Shown one piece after another: positions 40,697-51,000 of a stretch of DNA of 64,000 nt. Numbering within the stretch: position 1 is the first letter of the stretch; each line of letters begins with the position of its first letter. This stretch comes from Chitinophagaceae bacterium (GTDB lineage Bacteria; Bacteroidota; Bacteroidia; Chitinophagales; Chitinophagaceae). A program made the position numbers and the translations under genes. The stretch lies in assembly GCA_016719815.1 (NCBI GenBank), contig JADJYK010000010.1:1-64000 (forward strand), read 5' to 3'. The notes beneath the pieces are model-generated. The model ran no database searches and was not told where the DNA came from. It saw only the letters and a list, made by a program, of their open reading frames with translations.

Positions 40697-41443
40697 CTAT
40701 GAAGCCTTAACTACTTTTTTGTTTTCAAAAATGCCGGAGTCTAATTTATTTGCCAAAACCACTTTGCTTTTTACTCCATATTTATCGAGACCTATTTCCA
40801 CTTTGCCGCAAGCATGGGCTGTTCCGGCAGAAGCATGAATAATTACTTCCTGCTTTTGTTTATTAGCTAACACTACCGGCCGCGGATAAAAATTGGTCAT
40901 ATGACCACTTACAATTAAATCGATGTGAAGCGAAGATGCTGCCAGCGATTCATCATCTGGTGTACTATTATTTTTATACCCCAATTGTGACAGGCAAACC
41001 ACCACCTGGCAATCTTTTTCTTTCTTTAAAAAAGTGGCCAGCCGGTTTGTATTGTTGATCACATCTGTATCGCCCGGAAGAGCCTTAATAACACCGGTTC
41101 GTATCCCTTCTTTTTCTACAATGCTATATTCAATATTATAAGCAGGAGATGTTTCGCATGGCTGTATAGACACATCAAAAGGCAAACTAGCTGATCGTTT
41201 ATTTCCCGCATTTAGCAGAATGGTATTAGGGGAATTGTCTTTTATCATTTCGATAAACCGCATAGCCCTGTTGGTACTCCCTTCATTCAGCTCTGCAGTA
41301 TGCAGAAAAACAACCTGATTGTTATTGCTGGAAAAGCCGGATAAAGATGAGGCTGCGTTTGCGATTGCCTTTAACGGGCGGGCAGCCAGCAATGCAGTAG
41401 TGGCAATACTTCCTTTAAGAATGAAATTTCTTCTTGAGTTCAT
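40697..41443 (-). CDS. Degenerate metallophosphatase with Tat signal
   Basis: 248 residues with a twin-arginine signal (MNSRRNFILKGS, hydrophobic core, cleavage near KAIANA). The mature part follows the layout of 5'-nucleotidase-type metallophosphatases, but the metal ligands are altered. Where active members have LHTNDLHG, this has FLHTAELNEG; where they have LDAGD, this has LLNAGNKRS; where they have GHTH, this has VSGHMTNFYP. SQLGYKNNS and ASAGTAHACGKVEIGLD keep the scaffold. It also lacks the C-terminal nucleotide-binding domain. I infer a catalytically dead, exported scaffold or binding protein. It is the first gene of the minus-strand trio with the Asp/Asn hydroxylase-like and sulfotransferase genes, and divergent from the collar genes. 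Confidence 0.7.
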   Translation of the reverse strand: MNSRRNFILKGSIATTALLAARPLKAIANAASSLSGFSSNNNQVVFLHTAELNEGSTNRAMRFIEMIKDNSPNTILLNAGNKRSASLPFDVSIQPCETSPAYNIEYSIVEKEGIRTGVIKALPGDTDVINNTNRLATFLKKEKDCQVVVCLSQLGYKNNSTPDDESLAASSLHIDLIVSGHMTNFYPRPVVLANKQKQEVIIHASAGTAHACGKVEIGLDKYGVKSKVVLANKLDSGIFENKKVVKAS

Positions 41444-41693
41444 GTTGGTGCAGTTGTTAATGGTTAGGTAAAAGTGAATACAAAATACAATTTCCCTGAT
41501 AAATCACAAATAAAATAAAAATAGTGTTCTGAAAAAAATATTGCGATACCATTATAGCGTTGATTAAACAAACACATAAATCATTAAAAACATGTATCAG
41601 TCGAAATAAAAAATTAATTTTAATTATTTTAGAATTTGTAAAATAAACTTCTATATTTACGAACGTATTTTTTCACCATTAACCAACATTAAC

Positions 41694-42233
41694 ATGGAAG
41701 GTACTATTGCCGAAATCCGCATGTTCGCCGGAAACTTTGCACCCCGTAACTGGGCCTTTTGTTCAGCACAAATACTCTCAATCGCACAAAACACAGCCTT
41801 ATTTTCTTTGCTGGGTACAACCTTTGGCGGCAATGGTCAAACGACTTTCGCCCTGCCTGATTTTCGTGGCCGTACAGCAGTAGGTACAGGGCAAGGGCCC
41901 GGGTTGCCCAATTATCAACTTGGTCAAGCAGGAGGAACCCCAAACGTTACTTTGCTTTCTACAAATTTACCAGCGCATAACCATCAGGTAACAGGACAGG
42001 TACCTATGCAGGCGGCAGGAGATGGCACTCTTACAACGGATGCAAATAACCGGTACCCGGGGCCAGCAAATATTTATAGCAGTTCCGGAGCTGATTTGCA
42101 GAATATGCAACCGTTGAATATAAACCTGCCAACAACAATTGCCGGCAGTAATCAACCCATAAGTATTATGCCTCCTTACCTTGGAATGAATTATATCATT
42201 TGCATGTTTGGTATTTTTCCTTCAAGAAATTAA
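41694..42233 (+). CDS. Tail-collar (MdpB-like) fibre protein 1
   Basis: 179-residue protein with the phage tail collar domain (PF07484): start MEGTIAEIRMFAGNFAPR, then WAFCSAQILSIAQNTALFSLLG, GGNGQTTFALPDFRGRTAVG, the metal-binding-type motif PAHNH at residues 93-97, and the closing MPPYLGMNYIICMFGIFPSRN. This is the MdpB (microcystin-dependent protein) type, common in cyanobacteria and Bacteroidota outside phages. No signal peptide. Phage collar domains trimerise around metal; whether this one does is unknown. It is followed by a paralogue after 33 bases, and both form one transcription unit closed by a terminator. No phage tail, sheath or baseplate gene is nearby. Confidence 0.9.
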   Translation: MEGTIAEIRMFAGNFAPRNWAFCSAQILSIAQNTALFSLLGTTFGGNGQTTFALPDFRGRTAVGTGQGPGLPNYQLGQAGGTPNVTLLSTNLPAHNHQVTGQVPMQAAGDGTLTTDANNRYPGPANIYSSSGADLQNMQPLNINLPTTIAGSNQPISIMPPYLGMNYIICMFGIFPSRN

Positions 42234-42266
42234 ACAAGAATTAGCTTAACTTATTAACCAATAACC

Positions 42267-42806
42267 ATGGAAGGTACTATTGCCGAAATCCGCATGTTTG
42301 CCGGAAATTTTGCACCCAGGAGTTGGGCATTTTGCAATGGGCAACTCTTATCTATCGCTCAATATACAGCTGTATTTGCACTATTAGGTACAACATTTGG
42401 AGGAAACGGACAGACAACTTTTGCCTTACCCGATTTAAGGGGAAGGGTGGCTTTGGGAACTGGTCAGGGGCCTGGATTGCCAAGTGTTAATTTAGGTGAA
42501 ATGGCCGGCTCACCGCAGGTAACCCTTACCATTGCTAATATGCCGGCACACAATCACCAGGTTACCGGACAATTACCATTAAGTGCTGCTGGCGATGGCA
42601 CACTTTCAACTGATGCCGCTAACAGATATTTAGGTCCGACCGGCATTTACAGTAGTTCTGGTGACGATTTACAGAATATGAGACCGATTAATGTTAATAT
42701 GCCAACCAATATTGCTGGCAGTAATGCACCGGTAACTACAATGCCCCCGTATCTTGGAATGAATTTTATTGTTTGCCTGGAAGGTATTTTTCCGAGCCGT
42801 AACTAA
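42267..42806 (+). CDS. Tail-collar (MdpB-like) fibre protein 2
   Basis: 179 residues, the same length as its neighbour and clearly its duplicate: same start (MEGTIAEIRMFAGNFAPR), same LPDLRGRVALG, PAHNH and MPPYLGMNF/Y blocks. The main differences lie in the middle and in the variable loop (QMPxSAAGDGTLSTDA region). The first 32 bases of the two genes are identical, while the rest has diverged widely. Collar domain proteins of this type often come in pairs or triplets in Bacteroidota, which would suit a hetero-oligomeric fibre (inference). It is followed by a terminator 20 bases downstream. Confidence 0.9.
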   Translation: MEGTIAEIRMFAGNFAPRSWAFCNGQLLSIAQYTAVFALLGTTFGGNGQTTFALPDLRGRVALGTGQGPGLPSVNLGEMAGSPQVTLTIANMPAHNHQVTGQLPLSAAGDGTLSTDAANRYLGPTGIYSSSGDDLQNMRPINVNMPTNIAGSNAPVTTMPPYLGMNFIVCLEGIFPSRN

Positions 42807-42825
42807 AAAAAAACAGGTAATATTC

Positions 42826-42864
42826 AATCCCTCTTCTTCCATGTGCAGAAGAGGGATTATTTTT
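42826..42864 (+). terminator. Rho-independent terminator after the collar pair
   Basis: Perfect 12-bp stem AATCCCTCTTCT / AGAAGAGGGATT, 9-nt loop, then ATTTTT. It separates the collar pair from the downstream binding-protein and formyltransferase-like genes, at least in part. Confidence 0.92.
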
Positions 42865-42885
42865 ATGCTACATTAATAAAAGAAA

Positions 42886-44043
42886 ATGCTTCGTACCGGA
42901 CTGCTGCTGCCCCGTTCCACATTGTTTCCATCATTGGGACATGATTTTTTCAACGGCATTAAAACATTGCTTCGTTCAGAAAGAATATCCGAAGACATAC
43001 ATTTTATCATAGACAATATAGGATTTGGAATAAACGAACAGGAAATATATTCCAAGGCAGAAAAGATGATTTTACAGGATGATGCAGATGTTGTTTTATT
43101 ATTTGCAGATACCCGGATAGCTGAGATGCTGCAACCACTGTTTACAGCTTGTAACAAACTTTTATTGGTAGTAAACTTCGGTGCTAACTTCCCCGATAAC
43201 TGGACACCCTCGGCCACCACTATTACACATTCGTTGAATTTTTGCTGGCATGCAGCTTTAACTGGAACACTGGCGGCAAAAGAAACAAACAAACAGGCAA
43301 TCAATACAGTATCATATTATGACGGTGGTTACAGGCAATGTTTCTGTATGTTGCATGCACACCAGGTAAATGGCGGAACGCCCCGGTTTAATCATGTTAC
43401 CAATATTAAACTGGAAGATTTTACACTGGAACCGGTTTCCGGATTTTTAAAAGAGAACCATGACATAAACACTTTGCTTTGTCTTTTTTCCGGCGAACAG
43501 GCAGAACGATTTTATAAGGAAATTGATGCGCTGCAACTACAGCAAATGCTGAACCTGTATGTATCGCCCATGATGCTGGACGAAACACTACAACCACCAT
43601 TGTATAACAATGTAAAAGCCGTGAATGTGAAAGGTTATGTACCCTGGCATTCTTCGCTTGACAATGAAGCCAATACTGTTTTCAAAAGACAGTATGCCGG
43701 GGTCACAGGTAATCCGGTAAATTATTTTTCATTGCTTGGCTGGGAAACCGGTCTAATATTACAAGCAATTTTACAGCAATATGCAGCTGGTAATAAACAT
43801 GCGGCATCTGTTGTTACAGCGCTTACAACAATTACAATTTCCGGGCCAAGAGGCTGGTTAAAAACAGACGCATCCACACATCACACCTACGGGCCATCCT
43901 ATCTTGCTTCCTGCAGTGGTGCCTTTGATATAAAAATTGAAGTCGTCCTTAATAATACGGAGGAGGCGTGGTCAGCATTTACAAAAACCAAACTCTATTC
44001 GGGAGAAAGTTCAAGCTGGAGAAATACCTACTTGTGCATTTAA
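42886..44043 (+). CDS. Type I periplasmic-binding-fold protein without signal peptide
   Basis: 385 residues resembling the Leu/Ile/Val-binding (Peripla_BP_6) family of ABC transporters. Seen: MLRTGLLLPRSTLFPSLGHDFFNGI at the start, LLFADTRIAEMLQPLF, a hinge-like LNFCWHAALTGTLAAKE, NTVSYYDGGYRQ, and the late GWETGLILQAILQQ with the ISGPRGWLKTD segment typical of this family. No signal peptide or lipobox is present, and no permease or ATPase gene is adjacent. It is therefore probably a cytoplasmic ligand sensor or carrier rather than a transporter subunit (inference). It is followed after 11 bases by the formyltransferase-like gene, so they are co-transcribed. Confidence 0.75.
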   Translation: MLRTGLLLPRSTLFPSLGHDFFNGIKTLLRSERISEDIHFIIDNIGFGINEQEIYSKAEKMILQDDADVVLLFADTRIAEMLQPLFTACNKLLLVVNFGANFPDNWTPSATTITHSLNFCWHAALTGTLAAKETNKQAINTVSYYDGGYRQCFCMLHAHQVNGGTPRFNHVTNIKLEDFTLEPVSGFLKENHDINTLLCLFSGEQAERFYKEIDALQLQQMLNLYVSPMMLDETLQPPLYNNVKAVNVKGYVPWHSSLDNEANTVFKRQYAGVTGNPVNYFSLLGWETGLILQAILQQYAAGNKHAASVVTALTTITISGPRGWLKTDASTHHTYGPSYLASCSGAFDIKIEVVLNNTEEAWSAFTKTKLYSGESSSWRNTYLCI

Positions 44044-44054
44044 CCTATTAAATT

Positions 44055-44996
44055 ATGAAAGAGGTAAAAGCTATAGTGTTGTGTAATAACCCAATTGCGA
44101 TACCGGGCATCAAGGAGTTTTTGTTTTACGGAAAGTTAGCAGCCATTTGTATTCCCAGGCGTAATAAAGAAATGCAGCACATTCTGGAACATTTACTAAC
44201 AGATACAGGAGTGCCGCTGCTGTTATTGAATAAAAAAGATTATGTAACCCAGCTAACTGATGCTATTCACCAGTACCAGCCCAATGCAGGACTAATAATG
44301 ACCTTTCCTTACATTTTGCCTGATGCAATCATTAATATGCCGGAAAAAGGATTTATTAATTTTCATTATGGCCTCCTGCCTTCATGCAGAGGTCCGCAAC
44401 CCATTTTGTGGCATATGCTTAAAAATGATACGGAAGCGGGAATAACATTGCATAAAGTTGATGAAGGGATTGATACGGGAGCCATCATCATACAGGAAAA
44501 AATACCTATTGAACAAGCTGATACCTACGGTACACTGCAAACAAAACTGGCTTACCTCGCAGCCAAACAAGCCGAAGCATTACTGAAGATACTGTTATAC
44601 GGAACAATTATTCCCTCGCAACCACAGGATGAAAGCATGGCCGCTTATTATAAAATGCCAGAAGCAAAAGATCTGACCATCAACTGGAAAAAAATGAGTG
44701 CGGAAGAAATTGTACGTCTTTGCAACGCCTGTAATCCCTGGAATAAAGGGGCTGGCACCAGTATCAATAACTGGGTTATTGGTGTTACCTCTGCAGAAGA
44801 TAACGGTGAATACCTGCCCCTTGATGAAAAGTCCGGCGGTACAATCATTGCGTGCAGCAAAGAAGAAGGGCTAGTTATTAAAACAGCAGATAATCGGCGT
44901 CTCATTATTACTATCGTTTATATTAATGAGGGGTTTTTCACAGGCTGGCAACTTTTAAATTTTGGAATAAAAGAAGGAATGATACTGGGTGAATGA
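44055..44996 (+). CDS. Methionyl-tRNA-formyltransferase-like enzyme
   Basis: 313 residues with a formyltransferase N-terminal domain (PF00551) and a shorter C-terminal domain like that of Fmt. The catalytic triad is intact: Asn102 and His104 in INFHYGLLPSCRG, and Asp140 in HKVDEGIDTGAII. The loop LLPSCRGPQPI replaces the usual SLLPRYRGAAPI. It transfers a one-carbon formyl group from formyl-THF, but N-terminal substrates vary: tRNA, UDP-sugars, amino-sugar nucleotides and peptides. The surroundings (binding protein, hydroxylases, sulfotransferase) argue for a sugar or amino acid formylase rather than the housekeeping Fmt (inference). Confidence 0.82.
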   Translation: MKEVKAIVLCNNPIAIPGIKEFLFYGKLAAICIPRRNKEMQHILEHLLTDTGVPLLLLNKKDYVTQLTDAIHQYQPNAGLIMTFPYILPDAIINMPEKGFINFHYGLLPSCRGPQPILWHMLKNDTEAGITLHKVDEGIDTGAIIIQEKIPIEQADTYGTLQTKLAYLAAKQAEALLKILLYGTIIPSQPQDESMAAYYKMPEAKDLTINWKKMSAEEIVRLCNACNPWNKGAGTSINNWVIGVTSAEDNGEYLPLDEKSGGTIIACSKEEGLVIKTADNRRLIITIVYINEGFFTGWQLLNFGIKEGMILGE

Positions 44997-45077
44997 TTTC
45001 CAGAAACTTTTCTCTTCATTAATTAAACTTTCTTTGTTAATTGACCTATATTTATAGCCAAACTTAAACCAACTGCC

Positions 45078-48000
45078 ATGACCTTTCTCAAAGCCTTGTC
45101 GGCAAAACTGTGTTTTGCCCTTTCTCTTGTTATTTTTTCTTCCCTTCACACTCCGGTAAAAGCCCAAACCACATTAGTGGCCGGCGATATTGCTTTCAGC
45201 GGTTATATTGGAGGAAACAACACGCCAAGTGTTGATGAATTTTCATTTGTACTGCTTACCAATGTAACGGCAGGCACTGTAATTAATTTTACTGAAAACG
45301 CCTGGCTTAGTACAAACATTTTTCGCACTGGGGAAAACACAGTAACCTGGACAAGTACATCTGCTTTAGCTGCTGGTACTGAAATTCGAATTTCAGGTAC
45401 AACTGCCACCCTTGTCGGTGGTGGATCTGCAGGTACTGTAACAGGAACTGCATTATCACTTTCTATTAACGGTGACCAGGTACTTGCATACCAGGGTACT
45501 GCTGCCACTCCAACTTTCATTAGCGGCATACACATGAATGTGTACACCACTGTTGTCGGCGACCCCGTTTCCACAACAGCTGCTTCATGGGATGGAACAG
45601 GAGCAAATACAACCAGCGGATGTGCTTTGCCCCCGGGGCTTACGACCGGTGTAAACGCCGTCTGGATAGGAACACTAGATGTTCAGCTTTCGGAATTTGA
45701 TAACTCAAGATTTACCGGTTGTGCGCTACCTCTTGGTACTGCAACACAGGTAAGGGCGGCACTTAATAACCAGGCCAACTGGACAAGTACAAACGGAGAG
45801 CCTGCCGGGTTTACCCTGCCAACTGGCTGTTCTTATATTGTAGGGGTTCCCGCACCTTCGTTTACAACCCAGCCTTCTTCAGCTGGTGTGTGTGAAGGAG
45901 CCAATACAAGTTTTACTATAGCTGCAAGCAATGCAACAAGTTATCAATGGCAGGTCGATCAAGGTGGTGGTTTTACAAATCTCATCAATAATGTTACTTA
46001 TTCTGGAGTTACCGGAACAACACTTAACATTACTGGTGTTACTGTTGTGATGAATGGCTATCTCTATCGTTGTGTGGCCACTAATGGATCGGGATCCACT
46101 AATTCAAATACAGCCACTTTAACAGTTACAGCTTTACCTGCTAATCCTTCTTTGCTTGCAAAAACACCTGTAACGCTATCAGTGGCAGACGGTACTCCGG
46201 TAAGCGCTACTTTTAATGCCGGCAGTGGCGGCACAGGCTGTACTGATGATTTCCAATACACAATCGATGGCGGAAGCACTTATTTACCTTACACCCCAGG
46301 AACCAATATCAGTACAACTGGCCTGGCGGCAGGCAGTGGTTATGTATTTATTGAAGGGAGAAGAGCTAATTGCTCTTCATCGTGCCAAAACAGCTATGCT
46401 GTTTTAGCTTCATGGAATATAACCCCTTTACCAGCCAGTGCAACAACCCTGAACGCCGGCGATATTGCTTTCAGCGGATATCACGGTTTTGGTGCAAGTG
46501 CCTCCACTGATGAATTTTCTTTTGTATTATTAAAAAATACGGGGCCCGGTACTGTTATAAACTTCACCAATAACGGCTGGCTCAGTACAAATATTTTCCG
46601 TACTGGTGAAGAAACAGTGACATGGACATCACCCGCCAGTGCGTTACCCGCCGGAACTGAAATAAAAATTGCGGGACTCACCGCCACTAGATCTGGTGGT
46701 GGCGCAGCAGGAACTGTGAGCGGAACAGCACTGGGCTTGAATGCAAATGGTGATCAAATTCTGGCATATCGTGGCACAACAGCTTCTCCAACATTTATCA
46801 GCGCCATTCACATGAATGTATATAGCGTTGCCAATGGTGATCCAACCACTACAACTGCTGCTGCATGGGACGGTACCGCCAATACTATCAATGCAAGTGC
46901 ATTACCGACTGGTCTTGCAACAGGCGTTAATGCTATCTGGATAGGAACACAGGATGTTATTAGCAGCGAATACGACAATGCTATTTATGGCACTTGCAGC
47001 CTTCCTGCAACATTAGGTCCCATTAATACTTTGCGGAGCGCTTTAAACAATCAGGCAAACTGGTCAAGGTCAAACGGCGACCCAACAGGGTTTGTTCTAC
47101 CTACCGGATGTAATTATCTGAGTGTACTTTGTCCTACAATCACCGTTACCAATCCAGCTACCACAACAGGTACAGTGGGTGTGGTATTCAGTCAAACATT
47201 TACTTCAACTGGCGGCATACCAGTAGTAACCTATTCCACCAGCAGTGTAATGCCAACGGGGTTGACATTATCATCAGCCGGTGTGCTAAGCGGAACACCT
47301 ACGCAAAACGGAACATTCCCGATTGTAGTGGTTGCTACAGATGGTGGTGGTTGCACGGGCACAGGAACAACATATAATCTTGTTATCAGTTGTCCAACCA
47401 TCACTGTTACCAATCCTGTAAATGCAAATGGAACAGTTGGCACAGCCTTTAGCGAAACATTTACCGGAACCGGTGGTAACCCAACAGTTACGTTTAGTAC
47501 AACAAGTACTTTACCTTCAGGTTTGACATTATCATCAGCTGGCGTATTAAGCGGAACTCCCGCACAATTCGGCACCTTCCCGATTGTAGTGGTTGCTACA
47601 GATGGTATAGCCTCAACCTGTACAGGCACCGGATCAACCTATTCGCTGGTAATAAATTGCCAAACAATAACTGTAAGTAATCCTTCTAATGCATCTGGTA
47701 CTGCAGGCACAGCATTTAGTGAAACATTTACTGAAACAGGTTCTTTAGGTGGTGCCAGCTTCACTACTGTAAGCACTCTGCCGTCAGGAATCAGCTTGTC
47801 ATCAGCCGGTGTTCTGAGCGGAACCCCGACACAAACCGGAACATTCCCTATTGTTGTAAACGTTACTGACGGTAATGGTTGTACAGGCACCAGTGCTACC
47901 TATACACTTGTAATAAGTTGTCCAACTTATACTGTTACAGCTACTCCTGCTTCGCAGAGTATTTGTACAGGGACTTCTGTTACTGCAATTATACTTTCAG

Positions 48001-51000
48001 GAGGTCCTGTCGGTACCACTTATGACTGGACAAGAGATAATACAGCTACCGTATCGGGGTCAATTCCTGCAAGTGGTTCGGGTAATATTTCCGGCAACCT
48101 TGTTAATAACACAGGATCACCTATTACTGTAACCTTTACTATTACTTCCACCGTATTTGGTTGCCCGGCCACGGCACCAATAACTGCTACAGTTACTGTT
48201 AATCCGGCACCCGCCTCACCACCTATTACAGGTGGCGGAGTTACAGTTTGTGGAGGAACTACAGTAACACTTAGCGGACCATCTGACCCCAACTATACTT
48301 ACCAGTGGGGCAAAAGTTATTTGACAGCACCTTTCGCAAATATTGGTACTGGACAAACTCAGGCTGTAACCAGTTCAGGTGTTTACCAACTGCTGGTTAC
48401 CAACCAGTATGGTTGTGTATCTCCTGCTTCTACAACTATTGTAAATGTGGCCGATTATGTATTTAATGGTTCTTTGGCTGCAGGCGATGCCCAGCAAACT
48501 GGAAGACTCAACAGGTTTGCTGTCGTTTCAACCTGTGCAGCGCCTAAAGCCTGCCCGGGAACCTTTACCACTACTGGTTCAAGATATTATGACAGTTATA
48601 CCATTACTAACCCACGCAGTGTGCCTGTTTGTGCAACCATCGGGTTAAACTCAGGTTGCGGTACGAGTGTCTTTTCTGTCGCTTATACAGGTAGTTTCAA
48701 CCCCACAGCCCCGTGTACTAACTATCTGGCCGACCCGGGGTCTTCGCCTGCTACCTCTATTTTCTATGAAGCTACTATTCCTGCCAATGGCACTATTGTA
48801 GTAATAGTGCATGAAGTGAATAGTGGAACAGGTTGTGCAAATTATAGCTTGACGGTTGATGTGCCCAGGGAAGCAGCTGGCATTACTGCCAATCCTGGTC
48901 TGACGGTTTGTAACGGAGCTCCCGTTACACTTACAGCCAGTACGGCCAACACATACCTTTGGTCACCTGACGGACAAATCACCCAGGCCATTAACCCAAC
49001 CATCAGTGGCACATATGGTGTGGCTCTTGGTTATGGAAATAATGGATGTACAAATAATACTTCTGTAAACCTGACCGTAGAAAATCCTGTTGTAAATACA
49101 GTTCCTAACCAGAATGTATGTAACGGTTCCGGTTTGAATATTCCGTTTACTGGTTCCGGGGCCACATCTTACACCTGGACCAACACCAACCCTGCAATCG
49201 GATTGGCTGCCAGCGGCAGTGGCAATCTGAACTTTACAGCCACTAATGCTACAGGTGCGCCGATATCGGGTACCATTACCGTAACACCGGTAAGTGGTTT
49301 ATGCAACGGCACACCTATAACGTTTACTATTACCGTAGCCAACCAGCCAATGATAACTGGTGTGACAAATGATGATGTTTGCGAACCTGGTGGTGTGGTA
49401 AACCTCGCCGCTACCGGAAGTGGTACGATCAACTGGTATGATGCAGCAACTGGCGGAGTGGCAGTAAATACAGGAAATACTTATTCACCCAACATAACCA
49501 GCACCACTACCTACTACCTTGAAAGTTTTGTGCCTGCAGGACCATCAACTGTTTTGGGAATGCCTGCACAGAGCAACACCTTCCCCGGTAATGTAAGGGG
49601 TTACTGGTTTACCGCACCAACTGATTTTGTAATTACTTCGCTGAGTGTGCCAACAACAGCTTCTTCGGGTGCACAGAGTATCGCCGTTGTAAAGTTCGAT
49701 GGCAATACTCCTCCACCTGTATTCTCTTCTACCACAAATGCGTTTACCACACAGTTTATTACGAGGGGAAATGCTGTAGCCGGAAGCATTCCATGTAATA
49801 TTCCGGTTCTTGCAGGTGAAGTGATTGGTATTTTGGGTTACCGAGACAATATTAACTCTTATGCTCCCGGTGATTATAATACAACCATAGCCGGATTCCC
49901 TGTTCAGTTGCAACGCCTAGGCATGCAGTTCCCGTTAACGACAACTAATCCCCGTGACATATTCAGAGAATTCGGACCTGCCACCAGTATCTCAAGAATT
50001 GAGTTTGAGTACTCGGTTGCGCAGAACTGCAGTTCTGCGCCAAGAATACCTGTAACCGGAACAGTTAATCCTCTGCCGGTTGCAACAGCCACTCCATCAT
50101 CACAAACAGTTTGCTCCGGTCCGATCTCTACGATCATATTAAGCAGTACAATCTCAGGAACCACATTTGCCTGGACAAGAGATAATACAGTTAATGTAAC
50201 GGGTATTCCGGCCAGTGGCAGTGGCGATATCAGTGGTATATTGACTAATAATACCACAGTACCGCAAACGGTGACCTTTACTATAACGCCAACATCGGCT
50301 GATGGTTGTGTGGGTGCTCCCATAACAGCCACAGTTACCGTAAATGCAGTACCTACCATTGTTTGTCCTGCTAATATTACAGTCAACAATGCAATCGGAC
50401 AGTGCGGCAGCATAGTAACATACAGCCCGACTATCACTGGTATTCCCGTACCAACGGTAACATATACGTTTAGCGGGGCTACTACTGCCAGCGGCAGTGG
50501 AGATGGCAGCGGTTCATTCTTTAGCGTTGGAACTACCACTGTTACCATAACCGCTACAAATAGTTGTGGTGCAGTCAACTGTTCATTTACTGTAACTGTA
50601 AGCGATACAGAGAATCCGGTTATAACATGTCCGGCTCCTGTAACCGTGAGTTGTGCTTCTGCTGTGCCTGCTGTTAACATCGGGTCAGTTACATCATCTG
50701 ATAATTGTCCGGGTGTGGTAGTAACCCATATTGGTGATGTAATCAGCAACCAGACCTGTGCAAACAGGTACACTATCACCAGAACTTACAGGGCTACCGA
50801 TGCAGCGAATAATTTCTCAGAATGTACACAGGTGATTACCGTTAATGATCAGACGCCACCGGCAATGACCTGCCCTGCTCCGGTAACGGTAAGTTGTGCT
50901 TCTGCTGTGCCTGCTGTGAATATTGCAGCAGTGACGGGTGTGAGTGATAACTGTGGTGGTACAGTAACAGTAACCCATGTTGGTGATGTAATCAGCAATC

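Noticed and set aside
41694..42806. Prophage or contractile injection system (tail collar genes, plus a holin-like gene at 20915)
   Set aside because: No capsid, portal, terminase, sheath, tube, baseplate or integrase gene is present. The collar proteins are of the chromosomal MdpB type, and the holin-X-like gene sits in a ytxH envelope operon 20 kb away.
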